The notes: generated from the letters alone by a model not told the origin. Positions 8,807-17,882 are shown, counted from the stretch's first letter. The stretch is DNA of 64,000 nt from Lysobacterales bacterium PRO7 (GCA_021404785.1 QWHH01000001.1:62001-126000); one strand, 5' to 3'. Made by a program: numbers and translations.

Positions 8807-9217
8807 TCAGTCCTCGTGCGCGGCGTCGTGACCGGCATCGGGATCGTCGAGGAATCCCGCGTCGCCGGAATCGGCGTCGAACGATTCGCGCGGCTCGACC
8901 GAACGTTCGCTGCGTTCGACCTGCTTCTGCCAGCGCGTCTTGATCGGATTCGCGGTTTCGGCGGCTTCGGCGCCGGCCACCAGCGCGCGCTTGCGCTCGT
9001 CGGAAAGCTCGGCCCAATGGCAGTTCTCGATCGCGCCGGCGAGCGAATACAGCAAGTTCAGGCTGGGCCGGAAACCGGCACGCTTGACCTTCATGAACGC
9101 ATCGACCGGCCCGACGCGCACGAGATCCTCCTGGGTGCGCACGCCGACCTGGCGCAGCCATGCCGCACCCTTGGGGCCAACATTGCGGATCTTGTTGTCG
9201 TCTTTGCCAGCCATCAT
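8807..9217 (-). CDS. TfoX/Sxy C-terminal domain protein
   Basis: The 136-residue protein has a helix-hairpin-helix-like domain (KIRNVGPKGAAWLRQVGV) like the C-terminal half of TfoX/Sxy, the regulator of natural competence in Haemophilus and Vibrio. The N-terminal TfoX half is missing. The remaining 50 residues are charged, with an acidic C-terminus (FLDDPDAGHDAAHED). Its ATG overlaps the stop of the fRMsr gene by 4 nt (ATGA), so the two are translationally coupled. A role in competence should not be assumed for the domain alone. Confidence 0.75.
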   Translation of the reverse strand: MMAGKDDNKIRNVGPKGAAWLRQVGVRTQEDLVRVGPVDAFMKVKRAGFRPSLNLLYSLAGAIENCHWAELSDERKRALVAGAEAAETANPIKTRWQKQVERSERSVEPRESFDADSGDAGFLDDPDAGHDAAHED

Positions 9218-9708
9218 CGCGTACCGCGCACGGAATCGACGAATATACCAGCCAGTGCTTCCATGCCGGCGCGGTCGTCGTCGTCGAAGCGTGCCAGCTT
9301 CGGGCTATCCACGTCCCACACGCCGATCAGGCGCTCGGCATCGAACAATGGAACGACGATCTCCGAACGTGACGCCGAATCGCAGGCGATGTGGCCGTCG
9401 AACGCGTTCACGTCGCGCACGACCTGGGTTTGCCGCGTCGTTGCGGCGGTGCCGCACACACCCTTGCCAAGCGCGATGCGCACGCAGGCCGGCTGGCCCT
9501 GGAACGGACCAACCACCAATTCGGTGCCGTCGTAGAAATAAAAACCGGCCCAGTTGATGTCCGGCAGCGCGTGATACACGAGCGCGGCGAAGTTCGCCGC
9601 ATTGGCGATGCAATCGCGCTCGCCGTGCAGCAGGCCGCGCGCCTGCTCGGCGAGTTGTGCGTAGAGATCGGACTTGTTGCCGGCACGAATGGCGGTGGCG
9701 GTGAACAT
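9214..9708 (-). CDS. Free methionine-(R)-sulfoxide reductase (GAF domain)
   Basis: The 164-residue GAF-fold protein matches fRMsr (E. coli YebR), which reduces free Met-R-sulfoxide with thioredoxin. From the ATG at 9708 the three functional cysteines fall at 75, 85 and 109. Their spacing (10 and 24) is the same as that of Cys84, Cys94 and Cys118 in E. coli. Motifs seen are NWAGFYFY, ALGKGVCGTA and HIACDSASRSEIVVP. A GTG at 9714 is in frame, but the ATG is preferred: TAGAAT (9715-9720) ends 6 nt before it, as in other leaderless genes of this window. Divergent bioD has the same arrangement. Confidence 0.9.
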   Translation of the reverse strand: MFTATAIRAGNKSDLYAQLAEQARGLLHGERDCIANAANFAALVYHALPDINWAGFYFYDGTELVVGPFQGQPACVRIALGKGVCGTAATTRQTQVVRDVNAFDGHIACDSASRSEIVVPLFDAERLIGVWDVDSPKLARFDDDDRAGMEALAGIFVDSVRGTR

Positions 9709-9714
9709 GTGCAC

Positions 9715-9720
9715 ATTCTA
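9715..9720 (-). promoter_or_regulatory. -10 hexamer TAGAAT of the fRMsr gene (leaderless)
   Basis: On the minus strand, TAGAAT is followed by 6 nt and then the ATG at 9708. No Shine-Dalgarno is seen. Confidence 0.65.
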
Positions 9721-9748
9721 GCGTGTAGCGTGGGCGCGCGCCGGGCCT

Positions 9749-9754
9749 TATCCT
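9749..9754 (+). promoter_or_regulatory. -10 hexamer TATCCT of bioD (leaderless)
   Basis: TATCCT ends 7 nt before the bioD ATG at 9762. No Shine-Dalgarno is seen. Confidence 0.65.
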
Positions 9755-9761
9755 GACCCGC

Positions 9762-10469
9762 ATGACCCGCATGACCCGCAACCCGCGCCACTCCGGCGTC
9801 TTCATCGCCGGCACCGATACCGGCATCGGCAAGACTATCGTTTCCTGCGCGTTGCTGCGCGCGCTGTGCGCCGCAGGCTTGCGCGCGACCGGCATGAAAC
9901 CCGTCGCCAGCGGTTGCGCGATGACGCCGGATGGCTTGCGCAACGACGACGCGCTGGCCTTGATTGCCGCCAGCGATTCGAAGCCCGAATACGCCGACTG
10001 CAATCCGTTCGCTTTCGCCGAACCGGTCTCGCCGCATATCGCGACCGCGGCAACGCCGGTGACGATGGCTCCAATCGCGGCGGCGTTTTCGCGTTTGGCG
10101 GCGCGTGCGGATTTCGTCGTCGTCGAAGGCGTCGGCGGCTGGCTGGCGCCGCTTTCGGACAGGTTGCTGGCGAATGCCATTCCGCATTCGCTGCGCCTGC
10201 CGGCGATCCTGGTGGTCGGATTGAAACTCGGCTGCCTCAATCATGCGCAACTGACCGCGCGCGCAATCCGCGACGACGGCTGCAAACTGATCGGCTGGAT
10301 CGGCAATCACATCGATCCGGACATGGCTCGGCCAGAAGAAAACGTCGCAACCTTGCGCCGCTTGCTGCCAGTGCCATGCCTGGGCATCCTGCCGTTTGCC
10401 GCAACATCCGATCCGCATGCGCAGGCGTCCCGCATGAGCGCAGCGATCGAGGCGATCGTATCCGCCTGA
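9762..10469 (+). CDS. bioD: Dethiobiotin synthetase
   Basis: The 235-residue enzyme closes the ureido ring of dethiobiotin from DAPA, CO2 and ATP in biotin synthesis. Seen are the P-loop GTDTGIGKT near residue 17, MKPVASGC near 45, and the VVEGVGGWLAPL switch region near 120. It stands alone here, since the other bio genes are not in the window. The start lies in a short tandem (ACCCGCATG twice), so ATG 9771 is also possible. The hexamer TATCCT at 9749-9754 ends 7 nt before ATG 9762 and no Shine-Dalgarno is present, which fits a leaderless mRNA starting at 9762. Confidence 0.93.
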   Translation: MTRMTRNPRHSGVFIAGTDTGIGKTIVSCALLRALCAAGLRATGMKPVASGCAMTPDGLRNDDALALIAASDSKPEYADCNPFAFAEPVSPHIATAATPVTMAPIAAAFSRLAARADFVVVEGVGGWLAPLSDRLLANAIPHSLRLPAILVVGLKLGCLNHAQLTARAIRDDGCKLIGWIGNHIDPDMARPEENVATLRRLLPVPCLGILPFAATSDPHAQASRMSAAIEAIVSA

Positions 10470-10538
10470 CAGGCCGAAAGTCATGGCTTGTTCGTCAAGA
10501 GCCTCTGCTAGACTTACAGGCCGCCTGAGGAGCATTTC

Positions 10539-10886
10539 ATGCTGGCACAGCGTTATTACCTGTCCATCGACGATCTCGCCCGCGCGCGCGGACGGATCAA
10601 CGAGCTTTCGTTCCAGGGCAATTCGCCCGAAGGCTTCGCCAGCTTGTTGCAATCGGCACTGCGTGAACCGACTCTGTGGCGACGCTGGCGCGCCATGCAG
10701 CCCGATCCCGACGCGGTCGATCCGGCGCTGGGCGCCAGCGATCCGCAAGCCACGGTTTCGGTCGAACAAGCCGACATGCATACGGATGTGCTGGTAACCA
10801 CCAATCTGCCGCATGTGGTGCTCAAGCACCGCATGGATCTTCTCATCGGCGCGCATTGGACCTTGCGCGACGTCAAGGCAGCTTGA
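10539..10886 (+). CDS. Conserved small protein of unknown function
   Basis: The 115-residue soluble protein has no recognised domain and no signal peptide or membrane segment. The first 45 residues look like a helical unit rich in Arg and Leu (INELSFQGNSPEGFASLLQS). The C-terminal third is predicted mixed (MHTDVLVTTNLPHVVLKHRM). A GAGGAGC Shine-Dalgarno precedes the ATG and a TAGACT hexamer lies about 25 nt upstream, so expression looks real. It is followed at 53 nt by the M3 peptidase gene. Its function is unknown. Confidence 0.65.
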   Translation: MLAQRYYLSIDDLARARGRINELSFQGNSPEGFASLLQSALREPTLWRRWRAMQPDPDAVDPALGASDPQATVSVEQADMHTDVLVTTNLPHVVLKHRMDLLIGAHWTLRDVKAA

Positions 10887-10939
10887 TTGCGCGTGCGTTT
10901 TTTCCTGTTTCCCTGCGAATTTCTCCTGGAGTGTTTGCC

Positions 10940-13120
10940 ATGTTCCGAATTCGTTTGTTGCCTCTCGCCATGACCACGGTACTCGCCGCCTGCGCGCCAG
11001 CGCCGCACAAATCCGAGCCGGCCAAAACCGTTGCGACCACGCCGGCGCGCGTCAATCCGTTCCTGAGTGCCAGCACCCTGCCGTTCCTGGCACCGCCATT
11101 CGACAAGATCACCGATGCCGACTACCAGCCGGCGATCGAGGAGGGCATTCGCCAGCAGCTTGCCGAAGCCGAAAGCATTGCGAACAATCCAGCGCCGCCG
11201 ACCTTCGAGAACACCTATGTCGCGCTGGAAAAATCCGGCGAGTTGCTCACGCGCGTGCTGCCCGCATTCAATGGCGTTGCCGGCGCGAACACCGACGACA
11301 CGCTGCAAAAAGTGCAGGAAGACGTGGCGCCGAAGCTGAGCGAACTTGCCGATGCGATTCACCTCAACGACAAGCTCTTCGCGCGCGTGGATGCCGTCTA
11401 CAACGAACGCGCGAAGTTGAAACTGGATCCGGAAGCGCTGCGCCTGGTCGACGTCGTGCACGCGCAGTTCGTGCATGCCGGCGCCAAATTGTCCGCGGCT
11501 GACAAAGCCAAACTCAAGGCCTTGAACACCGAGGAAGCCTCGCTCGAAGCCGCGTTCAACAACAAATTGCTGGCGGCAGCCAAGGCCGGTGCGCTGGTCG
11601 TCGACGACAAGGCCAGGCTGGCCGGCATGTCGGATGCCGACATCGCCGCTGCCGCACAGGCGGCCAAGGCGCGCGGTCTGGAAGGCAAATGGGTGGTCCC
11701 GCTGCAAAACACCACGCAACAGCCGGCGCTGCAGGATCTGAGCGACCGTACCACGCGCCAGGCCCTGTTCGAAGCCTCGTGGAACCGCGCCGAACACGGC
11801 GATGCCAACGATACGCGCGCCACGATCGAACGCCTCGCGCAACTGCGTGCCGAAAAAGCCAAATTGCTCGGTTTCCCGAACTTCGCGGCGTGGAACCTGC
11901 AAGACCAGATGGCGAAGACGCCGGCCGCGGCATTCGGCTTCCTGCACAAGCTCGCGCCTGCCTCGGTCGCGCGCGCGCGCGCCGAGGCGCAAGACATCCA
12001 GACGATGATCGACAAGGATCAGAAAGCGCTCGGCAAGCCCGCATTCAAGCTTGAGCCGTGGGATTGGGAGCACTACGCCGAGCAGGTACGCAAGGCCAAG
12101 TACGATCTCGACGAAAGCCAGATCAAGCCGTATTTCGAATTGAACAACGTGCTGGAAAACGGCGTGTTCTATGCCGCGCACCAGCTCTACGGCCTGAGCT
12201 TCAAGGAACGCAAGGATATTCCGGTCTACCAGCCCGACGTGCGCGTGTTCGAAGTGTTCAACGCCGACGGCTCGCATCTGGCGCTGTTCTATTGCGACTA
12301 CTTCAAGCGCGACAACAAGAACGGCGGCGCGTGGATGGACAACTTCGTCGGCCAGTCCAAGCTGCTCGGCACCTCACCGGTCATCTACAACGTTGCGAAC
12401 TTCACCAAGCCGGCGCCCGGCCAGCCCGCTTTGCTGTCGTGGGACGACGTCATCACCATGTTCCACGAGTTCGGCCACGCCCTGCACGGCATGTTTGCCG
12501 ACGAGGAATATCCGACGCTGTCGGGCACCAACACCGCACGCGACTTCGTCGAATTTCCCTCGCAGTTCAACGAGCACTGGGCCAGCGTGCCGGAGGTCTT
12601 CGATCACTTCGCCAAGAACTACCAGACCGGCGCAGCCATGCCGGCCGAGCTCGTCGCCAAGATGCGCAAGGCCGGCAAGTTCAACAAGGGCTACGCCATG
12701 ACCGAAATGGTCGCCGCCGCCCTGCTCGACATGGAATGGCATACGCTGCCGGCCAGTGCGCCGTTGCAGGATGCGGACAAGTTTGAAATTGCCGCGCTGA
12801 AGAAGGACAAGGTCGACCTGAGTTACGTGCCGCCGCGTTATCGCTCCAGCTACTTCCTGCACATCTGGTCGAACGGTTATTCCGCCGGTTACTACGCGTA
12901 CGCGTGGACGCAGATGCTCGCCGACGACGCGTTCGAGTGGTTCAAGGGTCACGGCGGCCTGACCCGCGCCAACGGCGACCGCTTCCGCGCCATGATTCTC
13001 TCGCGCGGCAACACCGTGGAATTGGCCAAGTTGTACCGCGACTGGCGCGGTCGCAACCCGAGCATCGAGCCGATGTTGATCGACCGTGGACTCAAGGCTG
13101 CTCCCGCGAAACAACACTGA
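10940..13120 (+). CDS. dcp: M3-family peptidyl-dipeptidase, predicted lipoprotein
   Basis: The 726-residue protein is an M3 (thimet oligopeptidase/Dcp) metallopeptidase. The zinc site HEFGHALHGMF is at about residue 509, with the downstream SGTNTARDFVEFPSQ segment supplying the third ligand region. The first 20 residues form a lipoprotein signal with the lipobox LAAC, so the enzyme is probably anchored in the outer membrane facing the periplasm. It would cut dipeptides from peptide C-termini. The ATG has CTGGAG 8-13 nt upstream, and longer in-frame extensions to 10676 overlap the preceding gene and are rejected. A terminator hairpin follows at 13147. Confidence 0.93.
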   Translation: MFRIRLLPLAMTTVLAACAPAPHKSEPAKTVATTPARVNPFLSASTLPFLAPPFDKITDADYQPAIEEGIRQQLAEAESIANNPAPPTFENTYVALEKSGELLTRVLPAFNGVAGANTDDTLQKVQEDVAPKLSELADAIHLNDKLFARVDAVYNERAKLKLDPEALRLVDVVHAQFVHAGAKLSAADKAKLKALNTEEASLEAAFNNKLLAAAKAGALVVDDKARLAGMSDADIAAAAQAAKARGLEGKWVVPLQNTTQQPALQDLSDRTTRQALFEASWNRAEHGDANDTRATIERLAQLRAEKAKLLGFPNFAAWNLQDQMAKTPAAAFGFLHKLAPASVARARAEAQDIQTMIDKDQKALGKPAFKLEPWDWEHYAEQVRKAKYDLDESQIKPYFELNNVLENGVFYAAHQLYGLSFKERKDIPVYQPDVRVFEVFNADGSHLALFYCDYFKRDNKNGGAWMDNFVGQSKLLGTSPVIYNVANFTKPAPGQPALLSWDDVITMFHEFGHALHGMFADEEYPTLSGTNTARDFVEFPSQFNEHWASVPEVFDHFAKNYQTGAAMPAELVAKMRKAGKFNKGYAMTEMVAAALLDMEWHTLPASAPLQDADKFEIAALKKDKVDLSYVPPRYRSSYFLHIWSNGYSAGYYAYAWTQMLADDAFEWFKGHGGLTRANGDRFRAMILSRGNTVELAKLYRDWRGRNPSIEPMLIDRGLKAAPAKQH

Positions 13121-13146
13121 ACGGATCGAGTCAGGAATGAAATCAG

Positions 13147-13176
13147 CGGGCCGGCTCTTGCCGGCCCGTTCGTTTT
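13147..13176 (+). terminator. Rho-independent terminator after the M3 peptidase gene
   Basis: A perfect 9-bp stem, CGGGCCGGC (13147-13155) and GCCGGCCCG (13160-13168), has a TCTT loop and is followed by TTCGTTTT. It lies 26 nt after the stop codon of the M3 peptidase gene and immediately before the next gene. Confidence 0.8.
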
Positions 13177-13191
13177 GCAGACAATGACGGC

Positions 13192-14109
13192 ATGATCGTC
13201 ACAGCGCCCGACGCCTTTCTCGCCGAACTTGCAAAGTTGCCGCCAGTGCCAGTCGCACGTGCGACTGCGAGTGCGGCGTTCATGGTTGCGCCGGCCGCAG
13301 CGGAACTGGCGGCGGAATCCGCGCGCGACAACCGTTACATGCGCATGGATGGGCCGTTCGATCCACTGCGCGCGCTGGCACAACACGCCGCGCTCGCCGC
13401 CGCCTTGCGCGTGGACTGCCCGGTAATCGTTTTTCCCGGCGACACCGCGACGCCGGATGCGATGTTTCCCAACAACGTGTTTGGCACTGCGCCCGGCAAG
13501 TCCATCATCGGCCGCATGCGTCATCGCGTGCGCCAGCGCGAATCAGAACGTGCCGACATCCGCGCGTTTTTCCGCGACGTGCTCGGCCGCACCGAAATCG
13601 ACCTTTCGCGGCGCGAGGATTGCGTGGCCGAGTTGACCGGCTCGCTGATCATCGACCACGCGCGCGGCATTGGTTATTGCGGACTGAGCGAGCGTTGCGA
13701 CATGGCCGGCGCACGCGCAATGCATGAAGCGTTCGGTTTGCGCCTGACATTGTGTTTTGATCTGGCCGAATCCGAATACCACACGAATGTCGTGATGACG
13801 TGCCTGGCCGGACGCGCAGCGATTCTCGCCGCGGACGGCTTCCGTGATCCGGCCGTGCCGCGCGCAATCGCGCGCGCGTTCGACGATCGCGTCGTCTGGC
13901 TCACGCCAGAACAAAAACGCGCTTACGCCGGCAACGCAATCACGCTGTCGCCCAATCGAGTGTGGATTAGCGCTCGCGCTGCAACGGCATTGACCGGTGC
14001 GCAACGCAACGCGCTTGCCGAATGGGGGTTTGCCATCGGCGCGGTGCCGCTGGACGAAATCGAAAAAGCCGGCGGCAGTTTGCGCTGTTGCGTGGGCGAG
14101 ATTTTTTAA
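13192..14109 (+). CDS. Amidinotransferase/arginine-deiminase-fold hydrolase (CtlX-like)
   Basis: The 305-residue protein belongs to the guanidino-modifying superfamily (arginine deiminase, DDAH, citrulline-utilisation hydrolase CtlX). Seen are FPGDTATPDAMFPNNVF near residue 85, DHARGIGYCGLSER near 155, ESEYHTNVVM with the catalytic histidine near 197, and the catalytic cysteine at 299 or 300 in the C-terminal RCCVGEIF. The exact substrate (arginine, methylarginine or citrulline) cannot be decided. No Shine-Dalgarno is present. GACAAT (13180-13185) ends 6 nt before the ATG, so it may be leaderless, though its first base departs from the T seen in the other cases. Confidence 0.82.
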   Translation: MIVTAPDAFLAELAKLPPVPVARATASAAFMVAPAAAELAAESARDNRYMRMDGPFDPLRALAQHAALAAALRVDCPVIVFPGDTATPDAMFPNNVFGTAPGKSIIGRMRHRVRQRESERADIRAFFRDVLGRTEIDLSRREDCVAELTGSLIIDHARGIGYCGLSERCDMAGARAMHEAFGLRLTLCFDLAESEYHTNVVMTCLAGRAAILAADGFRDPAVPRAIARAFDDRVVWLTPEQKRAYAGNAITLSPNRVWISARAATALTGAQRNALAEWGFAIGAVPLDEIEKAGGSLRCCVGEIF

Positions 14110-14347
14110 CGCTAACGTACAAGGCAATAAGTCATGGAATCTGAATTTGTGTAATGTATTCAGATACGTATGTCAGGCATGTCTCATTCGAAATATTTCG
14201 TTTTGTGATGCAGCTTGCATTCCAATGCCAAATGGCTATGTTACGCGACGGGGATTCCAGCCGGGGTTTGTTTTCCACCGGGCCGATGCTTGCCGGCCCC
14301 CGAGCCGTGAATCAGGCTTCAGTCTCGTCGCTATCTGGGGAAAACAT
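14110..14347. other. Gene-free leader region upstream of the surface protein gene
   Basis: These 238 nt have an AT-richer left half with a perfect 12-bp palindrome CGAAATATTTCG (14189-14200), and a GC-rich right half able to form hairpins, for example GGGCCG with CGGCCC around 14280-14300. I see no coding sequence, no tRNA and no match to a known riboswitch core. It probably holds the promoter and a structured 5' leader of the gene at 14348. Confidence 0.5.
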
Positions 14348-15022
14348 ATGAAACGCACGCTGAGCAAGATTACTCTTTCCGCACTTCTGGCATTCGCTGT
14401 TGCAGCAAGTGCATCCGCCAGCGTCAGCAATGATGTCGGCAAAAACTCCCTCGCAAGACCGGCCGCACCAACCGCGATTACCGGCACCCTGTTCAATTTT
14501 TCCGGAACGCTGGACGCGAACACGCCAACCCAGACCGATCGCGTTTTTCGCGATGGTAATCCCAGCACCTGTGGTAGCCCGAAAACCTACCCTGGCAATT
14601 ACGGCTCGGGAACCTATCGCCATGTGGTTTCCACGCCGTTTACCAATTCCACCGGCGGTGCGATTTGTGCGACCGTGACCCTGACGACTGACGCGGCCTG
14701 TGCGGCAGATGTTTTTGCCACGGCGTATTCCGGCAGCTTCGACGTCAACAATCTCGGGACGAATTACCAGGCCGACTCGGGCTCAAGCATTGGTGGTGCT
14801 TCGCAATCGGAATCGTTCCAGGTTCTGGTGCCCGCCAACGGTACCGTCGTTTTCAATATCAACGAAGCTAACAACAGCCCGGGCACCGCAGTCTGCGGAT
14901 TCTCGCTTGCCGCATCGATACCGACACCGGCCCCCGCATTGAATCTGCGCAACCTTGCGCTCTTCGGCTTGGGCTTGCTGGCGCTCGGCTTGATCGCAAT
15001 CAGACGCCGCGTCGCAAAATAA
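14348..15022 (+). CDS. Secreted protein with C-terminal sorting-like tail
   Basis: The 224-residue protein has an N-terminal signal peptide (LSALLAFAVAASASA). Its beta-rich Ser/Thr/Gly/Asn-rich middle contains paired cysteines (NPSTCGSPKTY, GGAICATVT, DAACAADVF). It ends in IPTPAP, a hydrophobic helix (LALFGLGLLALGLIAI) and an RRR cluster. That tripartite end resembles exosortase or IPTL-CTERM type tails that hold proteins at the envelope before cleavage, but it is not an exact match to the named consensus motifs. No sortase-like gene is in this window. The middle has no domain I can name. GGGGAAAA precedes the ATG, and the frame extending upstream from 13997 is a read-through of the previous gene. 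Confidence 0.75.
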   Translation: MKRTLSKITLSALLAFAVAASASASVSNDVGKNSLARPAAPTAITGTLFNFSGTLDANTPTQTDRVFRDGNPSTCGSPKTYPGNYGSGTYRHVVSTPFTNSTGGAICATVTLTTDAACAADVFATAYSGSFDVNNLGTNYQADSGSSIGGASQSESFQVLVPANGTVVFNINEANNSPGTAVCGFSLAASIPTPAPALNLRNLALFGLGLLALGLIAIRRRVAK

Positions 15023-15039
15023 ACCCGCGCGATCCTCGC

Positions 15040-15069
15040 GACCGTCTCGCGCCGCGCCGCGAGGCGGTC
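15040..15069. terminator. Hairpin between convergent genes
   Basis: A 12-bp stem (GACCGTCTCGCG at 15040-15051 with CGCGAGGCGGTC at 15058-15069, one G-U pair) has a 6-nt loop. It lies between the end of the surface protein gene and the stop codon of gshA. It has no T-run on either side, so it may be a bidirectional stem or an mRNA 3' end protector rather than a classical terminator. Confidence 0.5.
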
Positions 15070-16432
15070 AGTACGCGAATTCCGCAAACACCGGATCGAC
15101 ACTGCCTTTCCACGGCCCGTTGAAGAGCTCGAGTTTGCGTTCTGCCGGCGTCTGGTTCGCCTGTGCGAATTCGATCAACGGTTCGAGGAACACGGCTTCG
15201 TTTGCGCCAGTGGAATTGAGCCGATTGCGCCGCGCGAGTCCGTTGCCGGCAATTTTCAGCGCTTCCAGCGCGAGGTCGCGCACCGTGCCGTTGCGGAACG
15301 GCAGCTTGAGCGCATGTTTCGGCACGCCGTCGCGCAGGGCGTGGCGTTCGGCCATGGAAAAATCCTTGACCAAATCCCAGGCCGCATCCAGCGAGGTTTG
15401 GTCGTACAGCAATCCGACCCAGAACGCCGGCAACGCGCACAGACGGTTCCACGGGCCACCGTCGGCGCCGCGCATTTCCAGATATTTTTTCAGGCGCACT
15501 TCGGGAAAAGCCGTGGTCATGTGGTCGGCCCAATCCTTCAGCGTCGGCTTGGCGCCGGGCAGTTCGTCGAGTTTTCCGGCCAGAAATTTCTTGAACGATT
15601 TGCCGGCCAAGTCGATGTACTTGCCGTCGCGATAGGAAAAATACATCGGCACGTCGAGCAGGTAATCGACGTAGCGTTCGAAACTGAATCCATCCTCGAA
15701 CACGAAATCGAGCATGCCGGTTCGGTCCGCATCGGTGTCGGTCCAGATATGCGAGCGATAACTCAGGTATCCGTTCGGCTTGCCTTCGGTGAATGGCGAG
15801 TCGGCGAACAGCGCGGTGGCGATCGGCTGCAGGGCGAGCGAGACACGGAACTTCTTCACCATGTCGGCTTCGGAGGCGAAATCCAGGTTCACCTGCACCG
15901 TGCAGGTGCGCGTCATCATGTCCAGGCCGAGCTTGCCGACCTTTGGCATGTAGTCGTGCATGATCTTGTAGCGGCCCTTGGGCATCCACGGCATCTCGTC
16001 GCGTCGCCACTTCGGCTGGAATCCCATGCCGAGGAATCCGAGCCGCAACTCGTCGGCGACGGTTTTGACTTCCTTGAGATGGGAAGTCACTTCGCAACAG
16101 GTGGCATGGATGGTGTCGAGTTGCCCGCCCGACAATTCCAGTTGGCCGGCAGGTTCGAGCGTGATCGATGCGTCGCCGCGCGCCAGAGCGATGATGTTGT
16201 CGCCTTCGCGCACCGGCGCCCAGCCAAAGCGCGTGAGGCCTTGAAGCAATGCACCGATTCCACGGTCGCCTTCAAATGTCGGCGGACGCAAATCATCGAG
16301 ACGGAATCCGAACTTCTCGTGCTCGGTACCGATTTTCCATTGGTCCTGCGGTCGCGCGCCGGAAGCGATGAATTCCACGAGCTGATCGCGGTTCGCGATC
16401 GGCGTTTCCTTTACGGCGCTGGGTCCGGACAT
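15068..16432 (-). CDS. gshA: Glutamate-cysteine ligase (plant/alphaproteobacterial type)
   Basis: The 454-residue GCS2-type enzyme makes gamma-glutamylcysteine, the first step of glutathione synthesis. Motifs seen are [11 protein letters not shown] near residue 35, [21 protein letters not shown] near 85 (two overlapping stretches of the active site), and [13 protein letters not shown] near 175. It belongs to the family found in Xanthomonadales, alphaproteobacteria and plants, not the E. coli type. GGAA lies 5 nt before the ATG chosen here. A longer frame begins 48 nt upstream but has no ribosome site. gshB is not in the window. Confidence 0.93.
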   Translation of the reverse strand: MSGPSAVKETPIANRDQLVEFIASGARPQDQWKIGTEHEKFGFRLDDLRPPTFEGDRGIGALLQGLTRFGWAPVREGDNIIALARGDASITLEPAGQLELSGGQLDTIHATCCEVTSHLKEVKTVADELRLGFLGMGFQPKWRRDEMPWMPKGRYKIMHDYMPKVGKLGLDMMTRTCTVQVNLDFASEADMVKKFRVSLALQPIATALFADSPFTEGKPNGYLSYRSHIWTDTDADRTGMLDFVFEDGFSFERYVDYLLDVPMYFSYRDGKYIDLAGKSFKKFLAGKLDELPGAKPTLKDWADHMTTAFPEVRLKKYLEMRGADGGPWNRLCALPAFWVGLLYDQTSLDAAWDLVKDFSMAERHALRDGVPKHALKLPFRNGTVRDLALEALKIAGNGLARRNRLNSTGANEAVFLEPLIEFAQANQTPAERKLELFNGPWKGSVDPVFAEFAY

Positions 16433-16469
16433 GGGCGTTCCTTGTGCAACCGCGCGTATATGGGGGCGA

Positions 16470-17075
16470 TCAGTCCCCAAGCAAGCCCAGCAGCGCGGCG
16501 CGCGCTTCGTCGAGTCCGGTCTTGGCTTGCGCGGAGAACAGTTGCGCCGTCGCCGTCCAGCCCTGCCGCGCGCATTCGGCGCGGACGACAGCCAGCGTGC
16601 GTGCGCCCTCGCTGCGCGAAAGCTTGTCGGACTTGGTCAATAGGACATGGCACGCCAGATCGATTTCGCGGCAATAGGCGAGCATTTGCCGGTCGAAATC
16701 CTTGAGCGGATGGCGCGCGTCCATGATCAGCACCACGCCGCGCAGGGATTCGCGCTCGCGCAAATAATCGTCGATTGCGGTGCGCCATTTCTCGCGTATC
16801 GCCTCGGGGACTTTCGCATAGCCGTAGCCAGGCAGATCGATCAGGCGACGCGAGTCGTCAAGGACGAAGACATTGAGCAACTGCGTGCGCCCCGGCGTTT
16901 TCGAGGTGCGCGCAAGTCCCGCCTGATCGCAGATCGCATTCAATGCACTGGATTTTCCCGCGTTCGAGCGCCCTGCAAACGCGATCTCGGCGCCCGTGTC
17001 CGGCGGCAGGCGGCGCAAATCGGGTGCGCTGGTCGCGAACCGCGCGGCGCGGAATGGATTGCTGGGCTTGCCCAT
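16470..17075 (-). CDS. engB: Ribosome-biogenesis GTPase EngB (YihA/YsxC)
   Basis: The 201-residue GTPase has the G1 motif GRSNAGKSS near residue 34, the G3 region [11 protein letters not shown] near 80, and the G4 motif TKSDK near 146. It is an essential factor for 50S subunit assembly. The start at 17075 matches the family length. A longer frame to 17309 overlaps the divergent cytochrome gene and is rejected. AGGGACGG lies upstream. It is divergent from the cytochrome c4 gene, a gene order that I recall from other Xanthomonadales. Confidence 0.93.
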   Translation of the reverse strand: MGKPSNPFRAARFATSAPDLRRLPPDTGAEIAFAGRSNAGKSSALNAICDQAGLARTSKTPGRTQLLNVFVLDDSRRLIDLPGYGYAKVPEAIREKWRTAIDDYLRERESLRGVVLIMDARHPLKDFDRQMLAYCREIDLACHVLLTKSDKLSRSEGARTLAVVRAECARQGWTATAQLFSAQAKTGLDEARAALLGLLGD

Positions 17076-17169
17076 CGTGTTTGACCGTCCCTGTAGCGGC
17101 TGGGATAATTCCTGCCTTGTGCCAACGCATTCGCGCGTGGCCGGATCGGCGACCTTCGGAGTCCATTCT

Positions 17170-17868
17170 ATGAGTTTTCGGCTTGTGATTGCGTTGTCCG
17201 CGCTGCTTGGCGCCGGATCGCTGGCGGCACTGACGCCTGCTTCCACTCCTGACGCTGCTGCGCCTGCCGCCGCGACGGCGAGCGCCCCGCTCAAGCCCGG
17301 CGACGCCACGGCCGGTCAGGCCAAGACTGCGGTCTGCGCGGCTTGCCACGGCATGGACGGCAACTCCGCCGACGCCCAATATCCCAAGCTCGCCGGACAG
17401 CAGGCCAGTTACATCGAACGCCAGCTCGCCTTGTTCAAATCCGGCAAGCGCGCCAATCCGATCATGCTTGGGTTCGCCGCGCCGCTGAGCGAACAGGACA
17501 TGCGCGACATCGGCGCCTATTTCGCCAGCAAGTCTTCGCTGCCGGGAGTGGCCGACGCCAAGCTCGTGCCGGTCGGTGAAGCCTATTTCCGCTTCGGCGA
17601 CGCCAAAGACGGCGTGCCGGCCTGCGCGGCATGCCACGGTCCGGATGGGCGCGGTAATCCCGGCGCGCAATATCCGCAATTGGCTGGCCAGCATGCCGAC
17701 TACATCATTGCGCGCCTGAAAGCCTTCCGCGATGGCAGCGCCGGCAGCGACGCCCATGCCCAGATCATGGAAGCGATCGCCAAGCCGTTGTCCGATACCG
17801 AGATTGCGGCAATCGCCAGTTACGTTGAAGGCCTGCACGCGGTGGATTCGTCCACGGCGGCGAAGTGA
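17170..17868 (+). CDS. Cytochrome c4, di-heme
   Basis: The 232-residue periplasmic protein has a signal peptide and two c-type heme sites, CAACH at residues 56-60 and 152-156, each followed by a GxDG loop, in two similar halves. That is the cytochrome c4 arrangement. Axial methionines probably lie in PIMLGFAAPL and AQIMEAIAKPL. It shuttles electrons to terminal oxidases. dsbA begins 15 nt downstream, so the genes probably form one operon. The Ala/Pro-rich stretch after the signal peptide (residues 22-42) is low-complexity. ATAATT upstream may be part of the promoter. Confidence 0.92.
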   Translation: MSFRLVIALSALLGAGSLAALTPASTPDAAAPAAATASAPLKPGDATAGQAKTAVCAACHGMDGNSADAQYPKLAGQQASYIERQLALFKSGKRANPIMLGFAAPLSEQDMRDIGAYFASKSSLPGVADAKLVPVGEAYFRFGDAKDGVPACAACHGPDGRGNPGAQYPQLAGQHADYIIARLKAFRDGSAGSDAHAQIMEAIAKPLSDTEIAAIASYVEGLHAVDSSTAAK

Positions 17869-17882
17869 CGAGGATCGCAGAC

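Noticed and set aside
14110..14347. A c-di-GMP (GEMM) riboswitch in the leader of the surface protein
   Set aside because: I could not find the conserved core segments of that class, so only an unassigned structured leader is reported.
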